Below are positions 45,642-53,823 of a stretch of DNA of 64,000 nucleotides, one piece after another. Position numbers and translations under genes: made by a program. Numbering within the stretch: the first letter of the stretch is position 1; every line of letters starts with the position of its first letter. The notes under the pieces were generated by a model. It was not told where the DNA came from and did not search any database. It was given only the letters and a program-made list of their open reading frames with translations. Origin of the DNA: Gemmatimonadota bacterium (GTDB lineage Bacteria > Gemmatimonadota > Gemmatimonadetes > Longimicrobiales > Gaopeijiaceae); contig JAOTVA010000006.1 in assembly GCA_029863645.1 (NCBI GenBank), positions 1 to 64,000 on the forward strand. Reading direction: 5' to 3'.

Positions 45642-47006
45642 GTGGCAGTGAGTCCCGAAGACGAACTGGGGTCACTGCTCCCCCGGGTCGGCATCCGTCC
45701 GCCGGGGCCCGCCTCGCGAGCACTCGCCGAGAGACTGCGCTCGGTGGAGTCCCGGAACGTCACCTTCTTGGCGGATGACTGGCCCGTCTTCTGGGAAGAA
45801 GCAGTGGGAACCAACGTCCGGGACGCCGACGGGAACGTGTACCTGGACTTCACCGGGGGGTTCGGCGTTGCCCTGCTCGGCCATTCCAGCCCGCCGGTCG
45901 TGGCCGCTTTGTGCGAGCAGGCCGGCCGGCTCATGCACGGGATGGGCGACGTGCATCCGCCGAGCCTGAAAGTCGATCTATTGGAGCGCCTGACGGCACT
46001 GTGCCCTTGGAACGAATCAGTCGGCGTGTTGGCCTCGACGGGCTCCGAAGCTGTGGAGATCGCCCTCAAGACTGCCCTTCTGGCGACCGGCCGACCGGGA
46101 ATCGTCGCCTTCGAAGGCGGATATCACGGTCTGACCCTGGGATCGCTGGCGGCGACGTCGCGAGCGCTCTTTCGGAAGTCCTTCGAGGAGCGGCTCTACC
46201 CCGGGGTGGCGTTCGCGCCCTTCCCCGAACCGTGGCGTGCCGGAGGCACCTCGGCTGAGGAGTGTCTGGACCGGGTAGGCCAGCTACTCAAGTCGGGCGC
46301 GCCGAACGGCGACCCCGTCGGCACCCTACTGGTCGAGCCAATTCAGGGGCGTGCGGGGGTGCGCATCCCGCCCGATGGATTCATGGAGGCCCTGTCCGAC
46401 CTCGCGGCCGATGCGAACGTCCTGGTCGTCGCGGACGAAGTCTTTACCGGAATGGGTCGGTGCGGCCCGATGTTCGCGTCGGAGTTGGTAGGGTTGAGGC
46501 CCGACGTCATCTGCATCGGGAAGGCCCTCGGGGCTGGGCTGCCGCTCTCGGCGTGTCTCGCCGGCCGCTCGATCATGAGCGCCTGGCCCGAGAGCGAAGG
46601 AGAGGCGGTACATACGAGCACGTTCCTCGGTCACCCCGTGGCATGCGCCGCCGCCATCGCGGCGTTGAGGGCCCTAGATCCTGCGACGCGCGGGGAGCGG
46701 GTGGCCGAGAGGGGGGCGCGCCTCATGCGCCAGCTCAAGCGGCGCCTTTCAGATGCACCTGGTGTGGGGGACATTCGTGGCGCGGGTCTCCTCATCGGCA
46801 TCGAGCTGGTTGAGGACGACTCGACTACTCCTGCCCACGGGGCGGCAGCGCGGGTCGCCGCGATCGCTTTGCGGCGGGGCTTGTTGGTCCTGCCGGCCGG
46901 GGAGGCGGGCCAGGTGGTCGAACTGACGCCCGCGGTGGTGGTCACGGACGAGCAGATCGATTTCGCGGTGGAGGTCTTGGTGGCCGCAGTGGAACCAGGC
47001 GGCTAG
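45642..47006 (+). CDS. Class III PLP aminotransferase
   Basis: A 454-residue omega-type aminotransferase. It shows GTNVRDADGNVYLDFTGGFG, the STGSEAVEIALKTA cofactor-phosphate region, FEGGYHGLTLGSL, the VVADEVFTGMGR Asp, and the PLP Lys in CIGKALGAGLP. This covers acetylornithine, 4-aminobutyrate, diaminobutyrate and taurine transaminases, and the substrate cannot be fixed. The start is GTG 45642, 4 nt after the fabI stop. The stop codon overlaps the stop of the convergent pterin dehydratase gene by 3 nt. Confidence 0.85.
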   Translation: MAVSPEDELGSLLPRVGIRPPGPASRALAERLRSVESRNVTFLADDWPVFWEEAVGTNVRDADGNVYLDFTGGFGVALLGHSSPPVVAALCEQAGRLMHGMGDVHPPSLKVDLLERLTALCPWNESVGVLASTGSEAVEIALKTALLATGRPGIVAFEGGYHGLTLGSLAATSRALFRKSFEERLYPGVAFAPFPEPWRAGGTSAEECLDRVGQLLKSGAPNGDPVGTLLVEPIQGRAGVRIPPDGFMEALSDLAADANVLVVADEVFTGMGRCGPMFASELVGLRPDVICIGKALGAGLPLSACLAGRSIMSAWPESEGEAVHTSTFLGHPVACAAAIAALRALDPATRGERVAERGARLMRQLKRRLSDAPGVGDIRGAGLLIGIELVEDDSTTPAHGAAARVAAIALRRGLLVLPAGEAGQVVELTPAVVVTDEQIDFAVEVLVAAVEPGG

Positions 47007-47308
47007 TTGGCGGATGTTGCGAAGTCGATCTGCTCGGCCAATGCCAGGTCCTTCTCGGTGATCCCGCCCGCGTCGTGTGTCGACAGCGTGATGGTCACCG
47101 TCGAGTAGCGGACGTCGATATCAGGGTGATGATCGAAGTGATCTGCCAGCGTCGCCACTCGGTTCACGAACACGATGGAGTCCCGAAAGGACGGGAAGTC
47201 GAACGCCTTGGTCAGCGTGTTCGAACGCCGCTTCCATCCCTCTCGCTGTTGCAGCCAGCCCCTGACGGACTCCGCATTAAGCTTTTCGGGTGCTTTGGCC
47301 CGGGCCAT
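47003..47308 (-). CDS. 4a-hydroxytetrahydrobiopterin dehydratase
   Basis: A 101-residue pterin-4a-carbinolamine dehydratase, which recycles the pterin cofactor of aromatic-amino-acid hydroxylases and also occurs where no hydroxylase is known. The signature is visible: WKRRSNTLTKAFDFPSF, then ADHFDHHPDIDVRYSTVTITLSTHDAGG with the His-His catalytic pair. ATG 47308 gives the normal family length; the frame is open further upstream without support. No phenylalanine hydroxylase gene is in the window. Confidence 0.9.
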   Translation of the reverse strand: MARAKAPEKLNAESVRGWLQQREGWKRRSNTLTKAFDFPSFRDSIVFVNRVATLADHFDHHPDIDVRYSTVTITLSTHDAGGITEKDLALAEQIDFATSAN

Positions 47309-47440
47309 CGGCGCAACCTCGTGTCTATGAACGGGATACCTGTCATCTTCGACACGCCACCGCGGCTGGCCGTTGAGGGGTTGACCTTCGAGAAGGCCCA
47401 TCTTTAAGATTTGAGCCCTTCCGCCACGAAGGGTGGCGTC

Positions 47441-47513
47441 GCCCCCATCGTCTAGTGGCCTAGGATATCGCCCTCTCACGGCGAAGACCGGGGTTCGAGT
47501 CCCCGTGGGGGTA
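47441..47513 (+). tRNA. tRNA-Glu (CTC)
   Basis: A 73-nt cloverleaf: acceptor GCCCCCA pairs with TGGGGGT (first pair G-U), the anticodon loop CTCTCAC is closed by TCGCC/GGCGA with anticodon CTC at 47475-47477, and the T arm is CGGGG-TTCGAGT-CCCCG. The discriminator is A; CCA is not encoded. Confidence 0.95.
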
Positions 47514-47570
47514 CTGTGCGAGGCGTGAGGTCCGGGCCGTGAGTCCGGGCCTCGCGCATCGGGATGTCTG

Positions 47571-47643
47571 GGTCGCTTAGCTCAGTTGGTAGAGCGCCAC
47601 GTTCACATCGTGGATGTCGCAGGTTCGAGTCCTGCAGCGACCA
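47571..47643 (+). tRNA. tRNA-Val (CAC)
   Basis: A 73-nt cloverleaf starting GGTCGCT, pairing with AGCGACC, with the D arm GCTCAGTTGGTAGAGC, the anticodon stem CCACG/CGTGG enclosing TTCACAT (anticodon CAC, valine) and the T arm GCAGG-TTCGAGT-CCTGC. Discriminator A, no encoded CCA. It lies 57 nt after tRNA-Glu; the two are probably co-transcribed. Confidence 0.95.
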
Positions 47644-47677
47644 TGCGTGTCACGTTTTCCGGACCCGAACCGTTGTC

Positions 47678-48976
47678 ATGGTCATGAGCGTCCGATTGCC
47701 GTCCCGTCTTCCCCTCCGCTGCGTGCTCCTCGCAGCCCTGCTGGGTGTACCAGCCTGCTCGGACGCATCAGCTCCGTCCCCCGGGCCGATCACGCAGCTG
47801 CCGCGCGACCTCAGCGCCGTCGAGCGAAGCGTCATTTCCGCCTCGAACGCCTTTGGGCTCGACTTGATGGGGCGGGTTTCAGGCGAGGACCCCCGACTCA
47901 ATGTGGTTCTGTCCCCGATCAGCGCGTCGATGGCGCTCGGCATGACGCTCAATGGAGCGAGCTCCACCACGTTCGACGCCATGCGCTCCGCGCTGGGCTT
48001 CGGCTCCCTTACGCAGGACCAGATCAACGACTCCTACCGTGAGCTCATCGACCTGCTCACCGACCTCGACCCGGCCGTGCGCTTCGATATCGCCAACGCG
48101 ATATGGGCCAACGAGAACGTGCCTTTCCACGCGGCGTTCTTCGAGGCCGTCTCCGCTGCGTTCGACGCACGCGCCGAGTCCCGTGACTTCGGCGATCCAG
48201 CGACGGTGGTCGCGATCAACGATTGGGTGCAGGAAAACACGGGCGGGCTGATCGACTCTATCGTGGACAGCCTCGATCCGAGCCTGGTCATGCTGCTCGT
48301 CAACGCGATCTACCTGGACGCTGCTTGGACCGTCCAGTTCGACCCAGAGGATACATACGGGGCCGTATTCGCACGAGAGGACGGATCCTCGGTGCCGGTC
48401 GACATGATGTCACGCTCAGACGCACAGGTCCCTTTCGCGAGTACCTCGGAGTATGTCGCGGTCGAGCTACCCTACGGCGGAGCGGCGTTTTCGATGGTGA
48501 TCGTAGTGCCGACGCTGGGGGTGACGGTGCGGAACTTCCTGCTGGGCCTCGACGCCCCTGCCTGGCAAGCCCTGGTGTCCGGCCTGGCCGAGAGGGAGCT
48601 AGGGCAGGTAGGGCTCCCCAAGTTCACACTCACCTACGACGGCTTCTTGAACGACGCCCTCAAGGCGATGGGAATGGAAGTGGCGTTCGCTCCTGGCGCA
48701 GACTTCACCCGGATGTCCCCGATTGGCGATGAACTCTGCATCAGCTTCGTGCGCCAGAAGACGTTCATCGAGGTCGACGAGCGGGGCACCCGGGCCGCCG
48801 CGGTGACTGGGGTCGGCGTTGGCGTTACGTCGGCGCCACCTTCGTTCGTGGCCGACCGACCCTTCTTCTTCGCCATCCGAGAGCGACTGTCGGGGACGCT
48901 CTTGTTCACCGGCGTCGTCGGTGATCCCACGGCCGAGGATCCGGGCCCTGAAACTTTCACGACGGATTGCGGATAA
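47678..48976 (+). CDS. Serpin-family protease inhibitor, predicted lipoprotein
   Basis: A protein of about 432 residues, starting 34 nt after tRNA-Val (ATG 47678 or 47684). The signal peptide ends in a Cys (GVPACSD), suggesting a lipoprotein facing the periplasm or surface. The full serpin fold is present: NVVLSPISASMALGMTLNGAS, IANAIWANE, LVNAIYLDAAWTVQFD, YGGAAFSMVIVVP, and the hinge FIEVDERGTRAAAVTG leading to a reactive loop VGVGVTSAPPSF and then ADRPFFFAIRE. By standard hinge spacing, P1-P1' would be Thr-Ser, fitting an inhibitor of elastase- or subtilisin-like enzymes; P13 is Arg instead of the usual Glu. Inhibitory activity is inference. Confidence 0.9.
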   Translation: MVMSVRLPSRLPLRCVLLAALLGVPACSDASAPSPGPITQLPRDLSAVERSVISASNAFGLDLMGRVSGEDPRLNVVLSPISASMALGMTLNGASSTTFDAMRSALGFGSLTQDQINDSYRELIDLLTDLDPAVRFDIANAIWANENVPFHAAFFEAVSAAFDARAESRDFGDPATVVAINDWVQENTGGLIDSIVDSLDPSLVMLLVNAIYLDAAWTVQFDPEDTYGAVFAREDGSSVPVDMMSRSDAQVPFASTSEYVAVELPYGGAAFSMVIVVPTLGVTVRNFLLGLDAPAWQALVSGLAERELGQVGLPKFTLTYDGFLNDALKAMGMEVAFAPGADFTRMSPIGDELCISFVRQKTFIEVDERGTRAAAVTGVGVGVTSAPPSFVADRPFFFAIRERLSGTLLFTGVVGDPTAEDPGPETFTTDCG

Positions 48977-48998
48977 CTAACGGTGTGCGGACGGCGCG

Positions 48999-49352
48999 CT
49001 ACGAAGACTTATAGAGGATGACGCGAGCGCGCTCCATTGTGATCAAGCCGCTCCCAATCATGTCGTCGAGTTGAGGTAGCATACGCTGCAGGTTCTCCTC
49101 TTCGTCCACGACCTCGACGATTACGGGAAGGTCGTTCGAGAGGCGCAGGACCTTGCCCGTGTGGAGCTTGGCGCTGGCGCCGAACCCTGCAATGGCGCGC
49201 ACGACGGTCGCCCCCGCGCAGCCCTCCTCCCGGAGTGTGAGGAGGATGGCTTCGTAGAGGGGCTTCCCCTTGTGAGGACCGGACTCGCAGCGGTCGCCCT
49301 CACCGAGGAAGATTCGCATGAGGGTGCGTTCGCCCTTGAAGCCGTGCGGCAT
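48999..49352 (-). CDS. DUF190 family protein
   Basis: A 117-residue protein of the DUF190 family, small alpha/beta proteins resembling PII-like regulators and often next to crcB. Visible are MRIFLGEGDRCESGPHKGKP-type N-terminus, LYEAILLTLREEGCAGATVVRAIAGFGAS and LSNDLPVIVEVVDEEENL. The ATG at 49352 has AGGAG 6 nt upstream and lies 1 nt after the crcB stop. Third gene of the hydrolase-crcB-DUF190 operon. Function not established. Confidence 0.85.
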   Translation of the reverse strand: MPHGFKGERTLMRIFLGEGDRCESGPHKGKPLYEAILLTLREEGCAGATVVRAIAGFGASAKLHTGKVLRLSNDLPVIVEVVDEEENLQRMLPQLDDMIGSGLITMERARVILYKSS

Positions 49353-49353
49353 G

Positions 49354-49737
49354 TCAGCTCCTGGCTTGAGAGACGGCAGCGGCGAGAAACGCGCCCAGCG
49401 TGACCGCCAGCAGGCCGAGTACGACGGATCCGGCGGTGTAGCCGCCCGCACGCCACCATTCCCCATCACGCAGCATGGCGACGGTCTCGTAGCTGAACGT
49501 GCTGAACGTGGTAAACGAACCCAGGAACCCAATGGTGATCAGGTCGCGGAGCTCCGCGGACGAGGTGGTCGATTGGAGCCAAACCATGACGAAGCCCAGC
49601 ACGAGCGAACCCGCGACGTTCACGGCCATGGTACCCCACGGGAAGAAGGCGCCCGTGACCGTCTGCACCCAGCCACTGGCGACGTAGCGGGACACGGCGC
49701 CGAACGCCCCGCCAATCCCGATGACCAGGTACGTCAC
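49354..49737 (-). CDS. crcB: CrcB/Fluc fluoride ion channel
   Basis: A 127-residue four-helix membrane protein of the CrcB/Fluc family, which exports fluoride as a dual-topology dimer. The signature GFLGSFTTFSTFSYE is intact (with the Phe box), as is GGAFGAVSRYVASGW at the N-terminus and GTMAVNVAGSLVLGF with its conserved Asn. GTG 49737 overlaps the stop of the haloalkane-dehalogenase-like gene (GTGA). I saw no fluoride riboswitch upstream. Typical length. Confidence 0.92.
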   Translation of the reverse strand: MTYLVIGIGGAFGAVSRYVASGWVQTVTGAFFPWGTMAVNVAGSLVLGFVMVWLQSTTSSAELRDLITIGFLGSFTTFSTFSYETVAMLRDGEWWRAGGYTAGSVVLGLLAVTLGAFLAAAVSQARS

Positions 49738-50639
49738 GTCGCCGAGCTCCGCTTGGACTGACCCGCCTCGAGGAACGAGGAGATCGCCGCAGCGATCTCG
49801 CCCGGGGCGTCTTCCTGGATGTAATGCTTGGCGTCCAAGCGTCGCACCGTGGCCATGTGAAAGTCCTCCCGAAACCGCTCGAGATACTGCTTCCCGAAGG
49901 CGATGTCATGGACTCCCCAGGTGAGGAGTAGGGGGACGTTGCTGAGCCTCTCCCGCACCGCGTCCTCGAGATCGCCGAGCCATGCCGATGCCTCCATCAG
50001 CTGCCGGGGAAACTCGGCCGCGCCGACTCGACTGCTGGGCGTGGGGAGCGCCTCGCGGTAATGCTCCATGACTTCATCGGCGAGGGTGTGTTTCACCCCG
50101 ATCGGCATGATCCGCTCGACGAAGAAGTTCTTGTTCACGATCTGAGACTGCATGGGCGCCATCGACAGGACGTACGAGAATGCCTTCGCCTGCCAGTCGT
50201 CGAGCGGCCAGTACCAGGTGTTGCCCATGACGAGTGAGCGCAGTCTGTCCACCTCGTCCACGGCGACCCGCAGACCGATCGGGCCTCCCCAATCCTGACC
50301 CATGATGGTGAGCCCTTCGAGATCGAGGTGCCGCACGAGGTCGCGGACGACTGATGCGTGCTCACTCGGCGTATACCCGTAGCCGTCGGGCCGGACCGAC
50401 AGGCCGAAGCCCGGATAGTCCAGGGCGATGCAGCGAAACTTCGGCTTCAGCCGAATGACGATGCCCCGGTAGAGGAAGCTCCAGGTGGGATTCCCGTGTA
50501 GGAAGAGGATCGGGTCCCCTCCTCCCTCGTCGATGTAGTGCACGGGCCCCACCCCGCTCTCGAACCACCGCGACTGGAACGGAAAGAGCCGGGGGTCCGG
50601 GGTGAACGGGGGGACGTGGGCCAAGAGCTGCTCCGGCAT
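49734..50639 (-). CDS. Haloalkane dehalogenase-like alpha/beta hydrolase
   Basis: A 301-residue cytoplasmic alpha/beta hydrolase. The nucleophile is Asp116 in IMGQDWGGP, followed by Trp117; Asn50 lies in LHGNPTWS, so the Asn+Trp halide pair of haloalkane dehalogenases is present. The GNTWYWP stretch near residue 140 is typical of subfamily III. Asp245 and His272 (AKHYIQED) complete the catalytic triad. These enzymes hydrolyse C-halogen bonds to alcohols. The Asp-Trp motif differs from fluoroacetate dehalogenases (Asp-Arg). ATG 50639; first gene of an operon with the fluoride channel crcB. The natural substrate is unknown. Confidence 0.8.
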   Translation of the reverse strand: MPEQLLAHVPPFTPDPRLFPFQSRWFESGVGPVHYIDEGGGDPILFLHGNPTWSFLYRGIVIRLKPKFRCIALDYPGFGLSVRPDGYGYTPSEHASVVRDLVRHLDLEGLTIMGQDWGGPIGLRVAVDEVDRLRSLVMGNTWYWPLDDWQAKAFSYVLSMAPMQSQIVNKNFFVERIMPIGVKHTLADEVMEHYREALPTPSSRVGAAEFPRQLMEASAWLGDLEDAVRERLSNVPLLLTWGVHDIAFGKQYLERFREDFHMATVRRLDAKHYIQEDAPGEIAAAISSFLEAGQSKRSSAT

Positions 50640-50716
50640 CGATCGACGGGACGGCGAAGGATGAGCGAAGCCGGCGCGCGCCGAAAGGCCGCCGCGACCG
50701 CTTAGACGAAACTCTG

Positions 50717-50754
50717 GGTCCGTGCCGCCCGAGAGTGGCTGGGCGGCACGGACC
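50717..50754. terminator. Perfect 14-bp hairpin between OmpA and dehalogenase genes
   Basis: GGTCCGTGCCGCCC (50717-50730) pairs fully with GGGCGGCACGGACC (50741-50754) around a 10-nt loop. It lies 20 nt after the OmpA gene's stop on the minus strand and is followed on that strand by a weak T-rich stretch, so it most likely ends the OmpA transcript before the dehalogenase operon. Confidence 0.65.
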
Positions 50755-50774
50755 TCACGGAGCTCGGCTGGACC

Positions 50775-51449
50775 CTAGCTGATCGGTGCCCGCAGTACTG
50801 GGGGCTCACCGTCGTGGTCGATGACCAGGACGACTCGCCGGTTCTCCCAACCCGGGGCTCCGGGGCCCCAGCCCTGGGGCATCACGAGGCGCCGAGTGTC
50901 CTCACCGTAGCTGACGGCGCGGACGCGCTCGTCGCTCAACTCCGAGGATCCGAGGAGGTAGGCGGCTACTGCAGCGGCGCGCCGCTGTCCGAGCTGAAGG
51001 TTGTAGTCCGCGCTGCCCGATGGGTCCGTGAAGCCTTCGACGGTGATGAGGGCATCGGGATAGTACTCGCGAGCAACGGATCCGAAGCGGTTCAGGACGG
51101 CCTCGTCTTCGGCCTCGACCGTTGCGTCGTCGAAGGCGAAGTACACGGGGACGTTGAAGCGCAGCTGGTCCTCGAGCCGTGCGATCGACACCTCGAAGTC
51201 TTGCTCCATCTGCTGGAGGTCGGACTCCATGGCTGCCATGCGGCGCTCGACGGCGGCGATGCGACCGCCAAGCTGGTCAGAAACCGAGGCGTCGCCGGCC
51301 TGCATCTCCTGCATCATCTCAGCGCGGAGCGCTTGGAGACCGGTGTCCATCTCGTCCGGGCTCACCGTTGAGCAGGCCGTTGATGCGCCCGCCAGGCTCA
51401 GCACAGCCAAGAGGCTGAGTCCCTTCGAGTTCAGTGTGGTCGTGAACAT
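50775..51449 (-). CDS. OmpA-family lipoprotein with coiled coil
   Basis: A 224-residue lipoprotein. ATG 51449 has AAGGAG 8 nt upstream. The lipobox is ASTAC (about residue 25). Residues about 35-95 form a long coiled coil ([38 protein letters not shown]). The C-terminal OmpA domain (about 100-210) shows [55 protein letters not shown] and ENRRVVLVI with the peptidoglycan-binding Asp and Arg. It is probably a periplasmic spacer between outer membrane and peptidoglycan, Lpp- or Pal-like. It is divergent from the quinoprotein gene. Confidence 0.85.
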   Translation of the reverse strand: MFTTTLNSKGLSLLAVLSLAGASTACSTVSPDEMDTGLQALRAEMMQEMQAGDASVSDQLGGRIAAVERRMAAMESDLQQMEQDFEVSIARLEDQLRFNVPVYFAFDDATVEAEDEAVLNRFGSVAREYYPDALITVEGFTDPSGSADYNLQLGQRRAAAVAAYLLGSSELSDERVRAVSYGEDTRRLVMPQGWGPGAPGWENRRVVLVIDHDGEPPVLRAPIS

Positions 51450-51637
51450 GCTTCGAGCTCCTTGGTGGCGTTGCGTTGAAACGTGCTCACTCAGTAATGC
51501 AGGAAGGGTGCCAGAACATGAGGAGGCAGTTCTCGCCTGTGGCCCTAGCGCACGCCGATGGGCGGGGCCTCTCGCGCCCCGGGCTCCCAGGCCCCCTATT
51601 TCCCACGTCGCAACTGATCGCACCGGAGGGTTACCCG

Positions 51638-53785
51638 ATGAAGTCCCGCTCCCAGGCTCTCGCCGCCACCGTCCTCCTCACCGCATGGATCATCCCTGCG
51701 CCTGCGGCCTCTCAACGGGCAGTCACATACACCGCCGAGCAGGCCGCGGCGGGGGCGGCGGCCTACGAGGAGCACTGCGCGGGGTGTCACCTCTCGACGA
51801 TGGCCGGCTCCTTCGAGGCGCCGCAGCTCGCCGGGCCCAACTTCCTGAGCTTCTGGGGCGACGAGCCGGTGGACGGTCTGTTGGAGATGACAACCCTCAT
51901 GCCGCCCGATGCCGAGGGCTCACTCGGTGACGAGGTCTACGCCAACATCGTGGCCTACATCCTGTCGCGGAATGGCTTTCCCATGGGCGGCGATCCCCTG
52001 ACCATGGCCTCGAACGGTATCCTCTCTGGGGCAACGGGGGTGTCGGCGACGGTCGCGGCTCCCACGGCCGGACGAGGCGGAGGTGGGGGCGGCAGAGGCT
52101 CCGCGGGCCGGAGCGGCCCGCCTCCTGGCGGGACCGAAACGTATGCGGCCATCACGAACTTCCGTCCGGTCTCCGACGCCGAGCTCGCCTCACCAAATGC
52201 GGGCGACTGGCTCATGTACCGCCGCACGTATGACGCCCAGGGGTACAGCCCTCTGGACCAGATCGACCGCGGCAACGTGGCCGACCTGAGTCTCGCTTGG
52301 GTCTGGGCGATGGATGAGGGTTCGAGCCAACCGACTCCGCTGGTACGGGACGGCGTCATGTACCTGACCCATCCTGAGAACAAGATCCAGGCGATCGACG
52401 CGGCGAGCGGCGAGTTGCTCTGGGAGTACCGTCGGGACTTCCCGGAGGGGTATCCGGGGGGTGGGTTCACTCATCTTCGCTCCATCGCCATTCGGGATGA
52501 CAAGATCTACATCCCGACTAAGGACGCGGCGCTCGTGGCGATCAGCGCTAGAACGGGCGAACAGATCTGGGAGACCAGGGTCGCTGACTTCACGAAGGGC
52601 TACACCTACGTGGCCGGACCGCTGGTCGTGCGTGGCAAGGTGATCTCCGGTATCAACGGATGCGGGCAGTTCTACGAAGACTCGTGCTTCATCACGGCGC
52701 ACGACGCAGAGACGGGCGCAGAGCTATGGCGCACCTACACGATTCCGCGACCGGGTGAGCCGGGCGACGACACCTGGGGCGACCTCCCCTTCGAGCTCCG
52801 GGGCGGGGTCGATGCCTGGATCACCGGGAGCTACGATCCCCAACTCGACCTCATCTACTGGGGCACGGCGCAGGCGAAGCCCTGGGTCCCCGCGAGCCGT
52901 GGGCTCACGACCGCTGACGCCGCGCTGTACAGCAATTCGACGCTCGCGCTCGATCCGGACGACGGACACATCGTCTGGTACCGGCAGCACGTCCCGGGCG
53001 AGGCCCTCGATCTCGACGAGGTGTTCGAGCGGGTGCTGATCGACCGGAACGGTGAGCGTCTCGTATTCACCATCGGCAAGCACGGCATCCTTTGGAAGCT
53101 CGATCGCGCTTCGGGGGAATTCTTCGGCTACAAGGAGACGGTCTACCAGAACGCGTTTTCGGACATCGACCCGAACACGGGTGCGGTGACCTATCGCGAG
53201 GATATTCAGCGCGCGGGCATCGGCGATTGGGTCTCCGTGTGCCCCAGCACGGCAGGAGGCCACAACTGGCCCGCCATGGGCTATAGCCCTGAGGCCAGCG
53301 CCCTGGTGATTCCGCTCAGCCAGAGCTGTCTAGAGATGTCCGGGCGAGACATCGCTCTACAAGTGGGCTCGGGCGGGGTGGGTGCCGATCGCAACTTCAT
53401 CGACATGCCGGGATCCAACGGCAATCTCGGAAAGCTGGCTGCGTACAATGTGGACACCCTGGAAGAGCTCTGGAGCGTCGAGCAGCCCGCGGCGTTCCTC
53501 ACGGCGGCCCTGACCACCGGTGGCGAGCTGGTCTTTGCGGGCGATCTCGATCGCTACTTCCGCGCCTTCGACGTCTTCACTGGTGAGGTATTGTGGGAGA
53601 CGCGGCTGGGGACGTCGGTTCAGGGCTTCCCGGTTTCATTCACCGCGGGTGGCGAGCAATACATCGCGGTGCCGGCCGGCGTGGGCGGAGGAAGTCCCCG
53701 AGGCGTCCCGCGTGCGCTCACGCCGCAGATCCATCACCCCAACAACGGCAACGCCCTTTACGTGTTCAAACTACGCCAGCGTTGA
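51638..53785 (+). CDS. Quinoprotein (PQQ-type) dehydrogenase with N-terminal haem c domain
   Basis: A 715-residue exported protein. The ATG at 51638 has GGAGGG 7 nt upstream; the signal peptide ends after APAAS. A cytochrome c domain follows at residues about 30-105 with Cys47-x-x-Cys50-His51 (HCAGCH), then a Gly-rich linker and an eight-bladed beta-propeller (about 150-715) with tryptophan-docking-like repeats ([43 protein letters not shown]). Quinoprotein alcohol dehydrogenases oxidise alcohols and reduce cytochrome c. The haem domain is N-terminal, not C-terminal as in type II enzymes, no adjacent Cys-Cys pair is present, and the usual GDN segment at the active site is altered ([10 protein letters not shown]), so substrate and cofactor use are uncertain. 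Confidence 0.78.
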   Translation: MKSRSQALAATVLLTAWIIPAPAASQRAVTYTAEQAAAGAAAYEEHCAGCHLSTMAGSFEAPQLAGPNFLSFWGDEPVDGLLEMTTLMPPDAEGSLGDEVYANIVAYILSRNGFPMGGDPLTMASNGILSGATGVSATVAAPTAGRGGGGGGRGSAGRSGPPPGGTETYAAITNFRPVSDAELASPNAGDWLMYRRTYDAQGYSPLDQIDRGNVADLSLAWVWAMDEGSSQPTPLVRDGVMYLTHPENKIQAIDAASGELLWEYRRDFPEGYPGGGFTHLRSIAIRDDKIYIPTKDAALVAISARTGEQIWETRVADFTKGYTYVAGPLVVRGKVISGINGCGQFYEDSCFITAHDAETGAELWRTYTIPRPGEPGDDTWGDLPFELRGGVDAWITGSYDPQLDLIYWGTAQAKPWVPASRGLTTADAALYSNSTLALDPDDGHIVWYRQHVPGEALDLDEVFERVLIDRNGERLVFTIGKHGILWKLDRASGEFFGYKETVYQNAFSDIDPNTGAVTYREDIQRAGIGDWVSVCPSTAGGHNWPAMGYSPEASALVIPLSQSCLEMSGRDIALQVGSGGVGADRNFIDMPGSNGNLGKLAAYNVDTLEELWSVEQPAAFLTAALTTGGELVFAGDLDRYFRAFDVFTGEVLWETRLGTSVQGFPVSFTAGGEQYIAVPAGVGGGSPRGVPRALTPQIHHPNNGNALYVFKLRQR

Positions 53786-53823
53786 GGGTGGAGTGACCGG
53801 GCGGTTTACCACGGACGTCAGGT

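Noticed and set aside
47514-47570. Inverted and direct GC-rich repeats between the tRNA genes
   Set aside because: GCGAGGC/GCCTCGC and two GTCCGGGCC copies are visible but short and GC-rich; probably a processing hairpin or chance.
47441-48976. Genomic island inserted at tRNA genes
   Set aside because: No integrase, no repeat of the tRNA 3' end found by eye, and composition equals the surroundings.
50640-50774. Possible fluoride riboswitch before the dehalogenase-crcB operon
   Set aside because: The region has a strong hairpin but I could not find the conserved fluoride-aptamer pattern; the hairpin reads better as a terminator for the OmpA gene.
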